6,502 bases of DNA from Micavibrio aeruginosavorus (GTDB lineage Bacteria; Pseudomonadota; Alphaproteobacteria; UBA9219): contig DYNT01000061.1 of the NCBI GenBank assembly GCA_020720905.1, forward strand, positions 1-6,502, in the 5' to 3' direction. Both the position numbers and the translations under genes were made by a program. Shown here in pieces: positions 1 through 6,162 of the stretch. How positions within the stretch are numbered: position 1 is the first letter of the stretch; each line of letters begins with the position of its first letter. The notes beneath the pieces were generated by a model that saw only the letters and a list, made by a program, of their open reading frames with translations, ran no database searches and was not told the origin of the DNA.

Positions 1-62
1 GACGACAAAAATCGCGCCATTTGCTTGGTTTGTGGCTTACTTTGAATCGCCCTGTCCATTTC

Positions 63-139
63 AAGAGTTGGTTTTTGGCAGGCAGAAAAAACAAGAAAAT
101 GGGCAACCCGTTTGGTTTCTTGACTGCTTGCCAACTCTT
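63..139 (-). terminator. Nested hairpin, likely tyrS terminator
   Basis: Read on the minus strand just after the tyrS stop, the arms at 116-122 and 92-98 (CAAGAAA/TTTCTTG, perfect 7 bp) enclose a smaller GGG/CCC hairpin (101-109). They are followed at once by six T (plus A6 at 86-91), which is the layout of a Rho-independent terminator. Outside it, a perfect 9-bp pair (63-71 with 131-139) and a near-perfect 7-bp pair (79-85 with 124-130) could extend the structure. The outermost arm touches the tyrS stop codon (139-141). No gene can be assigned with confidence in 1-138. Confidence 0.5.
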
Positions 140-1398
140 CAACTGTTTTGAGTATAGCCCTTTTTCTTCACCACCCCATGACGCTTTTTGCCAGCGCTGA
201 GGCGCGCTGTGAAGTCTGCCGTCAAATCAGTATTGGAAATGCTGGCGGCGACATCGCTTACAATCGCATCATTCAGCCGCACGCCACCACCTTCAATCAA
301 ACGACGTGCCTCACCTTTTGATGCGGCAAAGCCAAGGCCGACAAGCACCTCCACAACGGGGACGGTCTCCATCGCCATGGCATAGGTTGGCAAATCCGCC
401 CCCATGCCGCCGCCCTCAAACGTGGCTTTGGCCGTCGCCGCGGCTTCCAGCGCCGCTGCCTCGCCATGGCAAAGCTTGGTCGTCTCAAAGGCTAGAATCT
501 TTTTGGCTTCGTTGATTTCGGCGTCCTTCAGTTTGCCCATGCGCTCAATTTCGTCCAAAGGCATGTCGGTGAATATTTTCATAAAACGCGTTACGTCGGC
601 GTCTTCGGTGTTGCGCCAGTATTGCCAGTAGTCATAGGGGCTGAGCCGATCTTCATTCAACCACACCGCGCCGCTGACGGTCTTGCCCATCTTCTCGCCC
701 GATGAGGTGGTGATCAGCGGTGTGGTGAGCGCATAAAGGTCATAATTGGCCATGCGTCGCCCAAGTTCAACGCCATTGATGATGTTGCCCCATTGATCCG
801 ATCCGCCCATTTGCAGCGTGCAGCCATAGCGTTTATGCAGCTCCACAAAGTCGTAGCCCTGCATGATCATATAATTGAACTCAAGGAAGGTGAGCGGCTG
901 TTCGCGCTCAAGGCGCAGCTTGACCGAGTCAAAACTCAGCATGCGGTTGATGGTGAAATGGCGGCCAACTTCGCGCAGGAAGGAAAGGTATTCCAGCTTG
1001 CCCAGCCACTCGTCATTGTTCACAAGCGTGGTGTCTTTCGCGCCGTCGCCAAAGGTCAGAAATTTGGCAAAGCCCTTCTTCATGCCTTCCATGTTCTGAG
1101 CGATTTGATCGTCGGTCAACATCGGGCGGCTCTCGGTTTTAAAGGAAGGATCGCCCACCTTCGTCGTGCCACCACCAATCAGCGCAATAGGCTTATGCCC
1201 CGTCTGCTGCATTCGGCGCAGCATCATGATTGACGCTAGATTGCCAATGTGCAGCGAAGTCGCCGTCGCGTCATAGCCGATATAGCCCGTGATCACGCCC
1301 TTGCATGCGGCGGCGTCTAGCGCCTCAAGGTCAGAGCATTGGTGGACGTGGCCACGCTCAATCATCAGGTTCAGAAAATCGGATTTAACGGCTGTCAT
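139..1398 (-). CDS. tyrS: Tyrosyl-tRNA synthetase (TyrRS)
   Basis: Class I aminoacyl-tRNA synthetase that activates tyrosine with ATP and loads it on tRNA-Tyr in the cytoplasm. The 419-residue length is normal for the bacterial enzyme. Visible motifs: the HIGH signature as HIGN at residues 50-53, following the family's YxGYDxTAxSLH run; a tyrosine-pocket segment around Y176-D183 (NYMIMQGYD); GGSDQWGN at 198-205; and the KMSKS loop as KMGKT at 236-240. The last ~70 residues have the look of an S4 RNA-binding domain (LGFAASKGEARRLIEGGGV). The ATG has a GAGAG ribosome binding site (1405-1409) six bases upstream. The gene is divergent from anmK across a short spacer and is followed by a terminator-like hairpin. 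A small 5-bp hairpin (1413-1427) lies just ahead of the ribosome binding site; I see no convincing promoter. Nothing suggests damage. Confidence 0.98.
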   Translation of the reverse strand: MTAVKSDFLNLMIERGHVHQCSDLEALDAAACKGVITGYIGYDATATSLHIGNLASIMMLRRMQQTGHKPIALIGGGTTKVGDPSFKTESRPMLTDDQIAQNMEGMKKGFAKFLTFGDGAKDTTLVNNDEWLGKLEYLSFLREVGRHFTINRMLSFDSVKLRLEREQPLTFLEFNYMIMQGYDFVELHKRYGCTLQMGGSDQWGNIINGVELGRRMANYDLYALTTPLITTSSGEKMGKTVSGAVWLNEDRLSPYDYWQYWRNTEDADVTRFMKIFTDMPLDEIERMGKLKDAEINEAKKILAFETTKLCHGEAAALEAAATAKATFEGGGMGADLPTYAMAMETVPVVEVLVGLGFAASKGEARRLIEGGGVRLNDAIVSDVAASISNTDLTADFTARLSAGKKRHGVVKKKGYTQNS

Positions 1399-1440
1399 AA
1401 GGGGCTCTCTTTTTTAGTTTATCTAAAGGGTCAATCATTC

Positions 1441-1465
1441 TACCTCCCCCCTTGCGGGGGAGGTA
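1441..1465. repeat. Perfect 25-nt palindrome, REP-like
   Basis: Arms TACCTCCCCC (1441-1450) and GGGGGAGGTA (1456-1465) pair perfectly over 10 bp around a 5-nt loop, CTTGC. It sits between the divergent tyrS and anmK starts, upstream of both, so it is not a terminator in the ordinary position. C/G-run palindromes of this kind occur as scattered short intergenic repeats in several alphaproteobacteria, from memory. No second copy is visible in this window, so its repeat status is an inference. Confidence 0.5.
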
Positions 1466-1524
1466 TAAAGAAACTAAGAAAAGGCAGATTAATGCGACTT
1501 TGTCCCGATGAAAAGGGCTCAAAT

Positions 1525-1532
1525 GAAGGAAG
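1525..1532 (+). promoter_or_regulatory. Ribosome binding site fixing the anmK start
   Basis: GAAGGAAG lies 8-10 nt before the ATG at 1541. In-frame ATGs also occur at 1508 and 1523, but their extra 11 and 6 residues are charged and lie ahead of the point where the AnmK fold normally begins. Neither has as good a site. The 1541 start is preferred. Confidence 0.6.
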
Positions 1533-1540
1533 CGCGAAAA

Positions 1541-2629
1541 ATGACAGGTTTAACCCTTGCCCTTGGCCTTATGAGTGGCACATCGCTGGATGGCGTGGAT
1601 GTCTCCTTGATTGAGACGGACGGGCGCAGCCATGTCAAGCCGCTAGGCTTTCTGTTTATGCCGTATGAGACTGCGTTTCGGGAGCGTCTTCGCGCCTGTT
1701 TTGGCAAGCGCGAGGGGACGGCGGATCCCTTGGTGCGCGAGGTTGAAGGGGAATTTACAGAACGTCACGCCCGCGCCGTTGATGCTTTTTTAAAGCAAGA
1801 GGGGCTGGATGCGGATTCTATTGATCTCATCGGTTTCCATGGCCAGACGCTTTGGCACAATCCGGCGGCGCGTGAGACGATTCAAATCGGTGACGGCGGG
1901 TTGTTGGCCAAGCTGACGGGCATCGATGTCGTGAATGACTTTCGCACCGCTGACGTGAAAGCGGGTGGGCAAGGCGCTCCCCTTGTGCCGCTGTATCATC
2001 GCGCCTTGGCGGCGGCTCTGCCTAAACCTACCGCGATCATCAACATCGGCGGCGTCTCGAACATCACGTGGATTGGTGGTGATGATGAGATTTTGGCTTT
2101 TGATCTGGGGACAGGCAATGCGTTGATCGATGATTGGATGCTGCGCCATACGGGGCAAAGCTGCGACCGTGATGGCGCGATGGCCGCGCAAGGCGTGCCA
2201 GATGAGGCGCACGTTGCCGCGTTTTTGTCCCATCCGTTCTTTGGGCAGAAGCCGCCAAAGTCTTTGGATCGCGATGTGTTTGCTGGCTTTGTGCCAGAAA
2301 GAGCAAACCCCGCCGATGGTGCGGCGACGCTCACTATGATGACTGTGGCAGCGCTTGTTAAAGGGATGGAGAATGTGCCTGCTACGCCGCGCGAAGTGTA
2401 TATCGCGGGCGGAGGTCGTCATAACGCGACGATGATGCGCTGGCTGGCAGAGCGAACGAGCGTGCCCGTCAAATCCGTCGATGAATTGGGCTGGAATGGC
2501 GATGCCATCGAAGCCGAAGCGTTCGCTTATCTGGCCGTGCGCTCACAGTTGGGGTTGCCGCTTAGCGTGCCCAGCACAACGTGCGTGCCACAGCCGATGA
2601 CGGGCGGGACGCTGCACCGCGTTACTTAA
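1541..2629 (+). CDS. anmK: Anhydro-N-acetylmuramic acid kinase
   Basis: Cytoplasmic kinase that hydrolyses the 1,6-anhydro ring of anhydro-MurNAc and phosphorylates it to MurNAc-6-phosphate, a step in peptidoglycan recycling. From the ATG at 1541 it is 362 residues, the usual length. Diagnostic blocks occur in family order: GLMSGTSLDGVDV (residues 9-21, phosphate-binding loop), IGFHGQTLWHNP (97-108), NDFRTADVKAGGQGAPLVP (132-150), INIGGVSNI (167-175), FDLGTGNALIDDW (187-199, the segment holding the family's catalytic Asp), a glycine-rich YIAGGGRHN block, and GWNGDAIEAEAFAYLAVR near the end with a closing PQPMTGG. An upstream in-frame ATG at 1508 would add 11 residues. The stop lies inside a TTAA shared with the convergent gene, leaving no room for a terminator between them. 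Confidence 0.97.
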   Translation: MTGLTLALGLMSGTSLDGVDVSLIETDGRSHVKPLGFLFMPYETAFRERLRACFGKREGTADPLVREVEGEFTERHARAVDAFLKQEGLDADSIDLIGFHGQTLWHNPAARETIQIGDGGLLAKLTGIDVVNDFRTADVKAGGQGAPLVPLYHRALAAALPKPTAIINIGGVSNITWIGGDDEILAFDLGTGNALIDDWMLRHTGQSCDRDGAMAAQGVPDEAHVAAFLSHPFFGQKPPKSLDRDVFAGFVPERANPADGAATLTMMTVAALVKGMENVPATPREVYIAGGGRHNATMMRWLAERTSVPVKSVDELGWNGDAIEAEAFAYLAVRSQLGLPLSVPSTTCVPQPMTGGTLHRVT

Positions 2630-2907
2630 AGAAGTGGATGCCGGAGGTATGATTTAAAACGGGTACCAAGACTGGGGTGCCGTTGTCTTTCTTCGTCTGA
2701 AGCGTCCAAGGCCTGCACCGCCGAAATCGCCGCATAATTTGTTGCAGCCAGAGCGCAGGCTCCTATGACATAGGCATCATGATGCCCCAAAAGAGCCGCC
2801 GCAGCCGCACCAAAAGCGGCGGTTAGCAGGCCGCATTTAATAATGCGAACGATGCGTAGATCTTCTTCCCGAACAAGATTGTTGGGCTGTTGTTGTGTTG
2901 TTGTCAT
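2626..2907 (-). CDS. Small two-helix membrane protein, unknown function
   Basis: I do not recognise this 93-residue protein. A hydrophilic start rich in Thr/Gln (TTTQQQ) is followed by a charged stretch (REEDLRIVR), then two hydrophobic segments at about residues 22-40 (small residues, AAAAALL) and 45-66, split by GHHDAY. A charged tail ends in SYLRHPLL. That suggests a small inner-membrane hairpin protein. The frame is open back to 3018, but the ATG at 2907 is chosen: it has a strong AGGGGAGAG ribosome binding site (2911-2919), and a longer version would run into the upstream hydrolase. It follows the hydrolase by 43 nt on the same strand, so the two probably share a transcript. Its stop shares TTAA with the anmK stop. 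That the product is made is likely but unproven. Confidence 0.65.
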   Translation of the reverse strand: MTTTQQQPNNLVREEDLRIVRIIKCGLLTAAFGAAAAALLGHHDAYVIGACALAATNYAAISAVQALDASDEERQRHPSLGTRFKSYLRHPLL

Positions 2908-2950
2908 AATCTCTCCCCTTTTAAAAAATATAAAAAAATCTATAGAAAGC

Positions 2951-3622
2951 TTAGCTGGCCATCGCGATTTGCGAAGGCGCGGTGCGAAGCAGGGCATTAT
3001 CAAGGTAGTCTTCAACATGCGTTGCTAATTCATCAAGTTGCTGCGTGAAAAAGTGACCCGCTTCGGGGATCACGCGATAGTCCAGATGAATGCCGCGCTG
3101 GTGTGAAAGTTTTGTCACAAGCTTTGAGACAAAAGGTTCTGGCACAAGGTCATCAGCCTCGCCATGCAAGATAAGACCCGATGAAGGGCAGGGCGCTAAA
3201 AAGGTAAAATCCAGCATGTTGGCGGGTGGCGCGACGGACACGAACGATTCAATCTCTGGGCGGCGCATCAACAGTTGCATGCCGATCCATGCGCCAAAGG
3301 AAAAACCAGCCACCCATACGCTGCGGGCGTTGGGGTTGATGGACTGAACCCAATCAAGAGCCGCCGCTGCGTCACTGAGCTCGCCCTCGCCGCGATCATA
3401 GGCGCCTTGGCTGCGTCCCACGCCGCGAAAGTTAAAGCGCAGAGTTGAGAAATCGCGTTCAGCAAAGGCGTTAAAGAGCGAATAAACAACCTTATTGTTC
3501 ATCGTTCCGCCATGCTGGGGATGGGGGTGGAGGATCAGTGCAACGGGCGCCGTCGGTGATTTTCCGGGCGTATAACGACCTTCAAGACGACCCGTAGGCC
3601 CCGCAAATAAAACTTCAGGCAT
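2951..3622 (-). CDS. Alpha/beta hydrolase, COG2945-like
   Basis: A 223-residue cytoplasmic protein with the alpha/beta hydrolase layout and no signal peptide. LHPHPQHGGTMNNKVV (31-46) and LRFNFRGVGRSQG (61-73) match the COG2945 group of small hydrolases. The nucleophile elbow is GFSFG (106-110, Ser108), the acid is Asp157 or Asp158 in HGEADDLVP, and the base is His190 in EAGHFF. The triad therefore looks complete. Substrate is unknown for the family; esterase or thioesterase activity is only a guess. The ATG has no clear ribosome binding site (upstream ...TTGGTGCGCC). It heads a probable two-gene unit with the small membrane protein downstream and is divergent from the Rrf2 regulator across 236 nt. 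Confidence 0.9.
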   Translation of the reverse strand: MPEVLFAGPTGRLEGRYTPGKSPTAPVALILHPHPQHGGTMNNKVVYSLFNAFAERDFSTLRFNFRGVGRSQGAYDRGEGELSDAAAALDWVQSINPNARSVWVAGFSFGAWIGMQLLMRRPEIESFVSVAPPANMLDFTFLAPCPSSGLILHGEADDLVPEPFVSKLVTKLSHQRGIHLDYRVIPEAGHFFTQQLDELATHVEDYLDNALLRTAPSQIAMAS

Positions 3623-3712
3623 GGCGCACCAATGTAAGCTGTTAAAATCAAAAGAAGACCAGAGTATGCGCCTACGAAAGCGCTTGACCCGTTCTTTCTA
3701 TGGTGAGAACAT

Positions 3713-3742
3713 AGCATAAAGGATGGGGGCAAATTCAAGCAA
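3713..3742 (-). promoter_or_regulatory. Candidate promoter for the hydrolase unit
   Basis: On the minus strand, TTGCTT (3742-3737) and TATGCT (3718-3713) are 18 bp apart, each 4/6 to the sigma-70 consensus. They lie about 90 nt before the hydrolase ATG. A 5-bp-arm inverted repeat, GCGTT-N5-AACGC (3748-3762), lies immediately upstream of the -35 and could be an operator. Assigned by eye only. Confidence 0.3.
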
Positions 3743-3778
3743 GTAATGCGTTTTATTAACGCTATCTTAAATATATTT

Positions 3779-3829
3779 TTGATTTTGGGGTTGAAAGCCC
3801 TTAAAATGATACCAACATAGTCCTATAAC
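3779..3829 (+). promoter_or_regulatory. Candidate promoter(s) of the Rrf2 gene
   Basis: Two overlapping sigma-70-like pairs, both with 17-bp spacing and 9/12 matches: TTGATT (3779-3784) with TAAAAT (3802-3807), and TTAAAA (3801-3806) with TATAAC (3824-3829). A perfect 10-bp AT palindrome, AAATATATTT (3769-3778), abuts the first -35 and may act as an UP element or an operator. I could not fit the known E. coli IscR type 1 site (GACT-N5-AGTC core) to this spacer. Confidence 0.4.
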
Positions 3830-3858
3830 GTCACAAAGACTGAGGGAAAGGGGGGAGC

Positions 3859-4260
3859 ATGAGAATTAGCACAAAGGGGCGTCATGCCGTTATGGCGATG
3901 GTTGATATTGCCCGTCACAGCGACGAAAGGCCTGTTCCTCTGGCTGATGTAGCGCAAAGGCAAATGATTTCGCTATCTTATCTTGAGCAGCTCGTCTCAA
4001 AACTTAAAAAGAATGGCCTTGTAAAAAGTATGCGAGGCCCTGGCGGGGGATATATCTTGGCGGGTGATCCTGCCTTGACGTCTATTCATCAGATTGTGGC
4101 GGCGGTTGATGATCCTTCGCAAGCCGAAATATCCTTATCCTATGGAGAGGGGCAGACGGCGCGCAAGCTGACGGATGCTTTGTGGCGCAAGGTTGGCGAG
4201 GAAGTGCAAAAGTATCTTAAATCCGTGACTCTGGCCGATATCGTCCATAGAAAATTATAA
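3859..4260 (+). CDS. Rrf2-family regulator, IscR-like, lacking Fe-S ligands
   Basis: A 133-residue winged-helix DNA-binding protein. The start MRISTKGRHAVMAMVDIA is the classic Rrf2 opening, SLSYLEQLVSKLKKNGLVKS (38-57) is the recognition-helix region and RGPGGGYIL (59-67) the wing, all very close to IscR. The dimerisation helix follows (DALWRKVGEEVQKYLKSVTLADIV). IscR binds [2Fe-2S] through three Cys and one His between wing and helix. This protein contains no Cys at all, the loop reads ISLSYGEGQTARK, and the ligand His in LTHALW is Asp106 (LTDALW). It probably binds DNA without a cluster, as apo-IscR can. A G-rich stretch (3843-3857) serves as ribosome binding site, though its best GGAG is very close to the ATG. 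The gene lies upstream of the HSC20-like gene, separated by a folded leader. The IscR name is withheld because cluster sensing seems absent. Confidence 0.93.
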   Translation: MRISTKGRHAVMAMVDIARHSDERPVPLADVAQRQMISLSYLEQLVSKLKKNGLVKSMRGPGGGYILAGDPALTSIHQIVAAVDDPSQAEISLSYGEGQTARKLTDALWRKVGEEVQKYLKSVTLADIVHRKL

Positions 4261-4274
4261 AATTAGAGAGAGAG

Positions 4275-4289
4275 ATGGGAAACGGCTAA
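4275..4289 (+). other. Possible four-codon leader ORF (MGNG)
   Basis: After the regulator stop, a GAGAGAGAG tract leads straight into ATG-GGA-AAC-GGC-TAA. The stop ends one base before the arm (4290-4297) that can pair with the next gene's ribosome binding site. Placement is suggestive, but an ORF this short can easily occur by chance. Confidence 0.2.
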
Positions 4290-4357
4290 ATTCCTCATAC
4301 AGAAAGACGCGATTCGGGGTATACTCAATATCGTCTTTGCTGTTTTTTTTGAGGAAT
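4290..4357 (+). promoter_or_regulatory. Folded leader with U-tract that can hide the next gene's ribosome binding site
   Basis: Two nested stems. Inner: CAGAAAGACG (4300-4309) pairs with CGTCTTT-G-CTG (4332-4342), 10 bp with one bulged G, followed directly by eight T (4343-4350). That is a terminator-like arrangement, though the stem is AT-rich and the loop is 22 nt. Outer: ATTCCTCA (4290-4297) pairs perfectly with TGAGGAAT (4350-4357), which contains the GAGGA ribosome binding site of the following gene. The stems are compatible, so both could form at once. The loop also holds TATACT (4320-4325), a 5/6 -10 match with only a weak -35 (CATACA). The structure could be a plain terminator, an attenuator or a translational switch. 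Confidence 0.5.
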
Positions 4358-4361
4358 ATCT

Positions 4362-5030
4362 ATGGACAATGTGATCGAGTTTAACGAATTTACCGTTTCC
4401 TCCAGTTGTGCCAATGGCGAGGCGTGTTGCTGGCTTTGCCAAAAAGGCACGTCGCTTCGGGCACTTTTCTGCCAGTATTGCGGTACAATCCAGCCTGTTC
4501 GTCCTTTGGATCATTTTGCGCGCCTTGGTCTTGAGCGGCGTATCGATGTCGATTCCGATCTTCTTGAGCGTCAATATGCCGCTTATCGTCGCGCTCTTGA
4601 GCCAGAGCGGTTTGTTTTGCGGGGCATGGGGGAACGTGGCCATGCCGCCAAGCAACAGGAGGCGATAGAAGAGGCTTATCAGACGTTGCGCGCGCCTTTG
4701 CGTCGCGGGCGTTATTGGTTGGCGCTTCATGAAAAAGAAATGGAACAAGCCGATGGCACCAACCCCATGATTGCGGAATTGCGCCGTGATTTAGAAGGGG
4801 CGGAGCAGGCCGCGCAATGCGACCGTATCGCGCAAAAAGCAGGCAATGCGATGGAGCAAGGTATCGTGAGTTTGATGCAGGCTTTACGTAGCCAGAATTG
4901 GACTCTTGCTAATGCCATTCTTTTTGAAGTTGATGGGCTTGAATCGATCTTGAAAGATGTGCGCGACAGGCGCACCGTTCTTGCGCCTTACACAGGCGCA
5001 TGCGCCGATGATTTGGCGAGTGTGAAATAA
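4362..5030 (+). CDS. HSC20/HscB-like J-domain protein with degenerate HPD motif
   Basis: A 222-residue cytoplasmic protein. Residues 23-40 form a likely zinc site, C23-W-L-C26 and C37-Q-Y-C40, like the N-terminal domain of human HSCB (CWNC...CPQC). DHFARLGLERRIDVD (50-64) starts the J domain, and EAIEEAYQTLRAPLRRGRYWLAL (100-122) is the HscB helix III region. A C-terminal helical domain (about 134-205, NPMIAELRRDLE onward) matches the IscU-binding part. HscB delivers IscU to the Hsp70 HscA and triggers its ATPase through His-Pro-Asp. Here that tripeptide is Glu80-Pro81-Glu82 (LEPERF for VHPDRF), so Hsp70 stimulation should be lost or altered. The ATG has GAGGA at 4351-4355, six bases upstream. 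It is convergent with the HAD gene (11-nt gap). No iscU or hscA is nearby. The family call is fairly sure; the activity is doubtful. Confidence 0.87.
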   Translation: MDNVIEFNEFTVSSSCANGEACCWLCQKGTSLRALFCQYCGTIQPVRPLDHFARLGLERRIDVDSDLLERQYAAYRRALEPERFVLRGMGERGHAAKQQEAIEEAYQTLRAPLRRGRYWLALHEKEMEQADGTNPMIAELRRDLEGAEQAAQCDRIAQKAGNAMEQGIVSLMQALRSQNWTLANAILFEVDGLESILKDVRDRRTVLAPYTGACADDLASVK

Positions 5031-5041
5031 AGAAGCTGGCT

Positions 5042-6145
5042 TCATCCTAAAACACAAGTGGCAGGAAAGGGCGCTTCTTGTCTGCTTCTTGGTTTTGTTT
5101 GTTGAGGGGCGCACGTAGCGCTGGGATTAAGCAGATCGTCCAGAACAATCCGTTCACAGGTCATTGCCTGATGCAAGGTCACCCATCCTTCGTTGAGGAT
5201 GATGACATGAGGATTAGAATATAATTGAGGATGGTTTTCTAAGAAGTGATCATGCCCCAAGCGATGTTCGCGCAGATGATTGTTGACCAAGATTTTATTG
5301 GGGGACATCCGTCCGCCTTCTTCTTGGTAGGCAAAATAGCCAAGGCGACGGTTGTGGGGGGCTTTGATACAACTGTAATCTGTTGCGCTTTCGCCGACAT
5401 AAAGCATTTCGTTGGCCGTGACATTAAACATTTGAAGCATAGTTGTCACTTGCTTAAAACTTTTTTTGCCGATGTAGGGGACAAGTTTTTCAGCAAAGGC
5501 GATGGCGCGTGGATCGGTCAGATTTTTGCGCCAAGGAAGGTTAAACTCTTCCTCATTATCGGTTCGTGCAAAAACCAACGAAACATGATCGGGATTTAAT
5601 TCTGTGGAGCGCGTTAAACGGCGCACAGCCGCCTCGGCTTTTGTCGCGGTATGAATAACAAAGCCTGTGCCATGAGCGTTGGCTTTCTTCATCACACGCT
5701 CTGCGCCGTTATAGGCTTTGAAGGATTCATTGGCCATCGCAAGGCCTTGCGCAAGAAGCGTATCGATATGGACTTTTGTTCCATTGCGCGGCGTCCCGCC
5801 TTCTATTTTTCCTGCCTTGCCTTCGGCTTCGATGAGCAAAGAAACGATTTGAGGAAGGGCCTCTTCTGGCACATGCAAAATATCCTGCATCCGAATTTTG
5901 TCGCGAATATGATTTGTATAGTGCTTGATCGTATCATGAGGCCTTTGCACGCACTCGCCTAGCTCTTGCATGATGTAATGAAGGCCTTCAAGAGTCTTGT
6001 AGGTTTTAACGAGCGTGCCATCAAGATCGGAAACGATAAGGCGCACGCGCCAACAGGTTTCTGGCGCTGTTGAAGCGTCCCCTGTTGCGCGTTGAAGCGA
6101 AAACGCAGAGGAGCGTTCTTGTTGAAGGGGGGGCGGTTGAAACAT
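5042..6145 (-). CDS. HAD-superfamily hydrolase (putative phosphatase)
   Basis: A 367-residue protein. HAD motif I is VSDLDGTLV (nucleophile Asp40, acid Asp42); motif II is probably HTAT (165-168); a Lys for motif III is likely among K227/K228/K231; motif IV is VGESATD (250-256), with Glu where GDxxxD has its first Asp. About 120 residues between motifs I and II suggest a helical C1-type cap, so the substrate is probably a small phosphorylated molecule. I cannot name it. The 35 residues before motif I (Gln/Pro/Ser-rich) and the last ~30 look non-conserved. The ATG at 6145 has no clear ribosome binding site, and a GTG at codon 34 (6046) would start just before motif I, so the start is uncertain. 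It is convergent with the J-protein gene. A 5-bp inverted repeat (5032-5036/5039-5043) at the junction is too weak to call a terminator. Confidence 0.85.
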   Translation of the reverse strand: MFQPPPLQQERSSAFSLQRATGDASTAPETCWRVRLIVSDLDGTLVKTYKTLEGLHYIMQELGECVQRPHDTIKHYTNHIRDKIRMQDILHVPEEALPQIVSLLIEAEGKAGKIEGGTPRNGTKVHIDTLLAQGLAMANESFKAYNGAERVMKKANAHGTGFVIHTATKAEAAVRRLTRSTELNPDHVSLVFARTDNEEEFNLPWRKNLTDPRAIAFAEKLVPYIGKKSFKQVTTMLQMFNVTANEMLYVGESATDYSCIKAPHNRRLGYFAYQEEGGRMSPNKILVNNHLREHRLGHDHFLENHPQLYSNPHVIILNEGWVTLHQAMTCERIVLDDLLNPSATCAPQQTKPRSRQEAPFPATCVLG

Positions 6146-6162
6146 TATTGAAGGGACTATCT

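Noticed and set aside
1..59. Minus-strand frame from an ATG at 57-59 open to the window edge, reading MDRAIQSKPQTKQ.
   Set aside because: Only 19 codons visible, no ribosome binding site, and other frames here are open too, so chance is likely.
2..151. Plus-strand frame open for 49 codons across the terminator-like hairpin.
   Set aside because: It consists largely of the inverted repeat, overlaps the end of tyrS, and resembles no family I know.
793..1233. 146-codon plus-strand ORF opposite tyrS.
   Set aside because: Antisense to the conserved catalytic core of tyrS; an open frame forced by the codons of the real gene.
1790..2422. 210-codon minus-strand ORF opposite anmK.
   Set aside because: Antisense shadow of a strongly conserved gene, with no start signal or recognisable domain.
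2908..3018. N-terminal extension of the small membrane protein back to 3018.
   Set aside because: It overlaps the hydrolase C-terminus, while a strong ribosome binding site marks the ATG at 2907.
3811..3830. Possible IscR-type operator around ATAGTC in the regulator leader.
   Set aside because: The required GACT half-site is missing at the right spacing.
4263..4748. 161-codon minus-strand ORF across the leader and the J-protein gene.
   Set aside because: Antisense to the zinc and J domains, which carry clear family motifs on plus.
5031..5044. 5-bp inverted repeat GAAGC/GCTTC between the convergent J-protein and HAD genes.
   Set aside because: Stem too short and no T tract on either strand, so not called a terminator.
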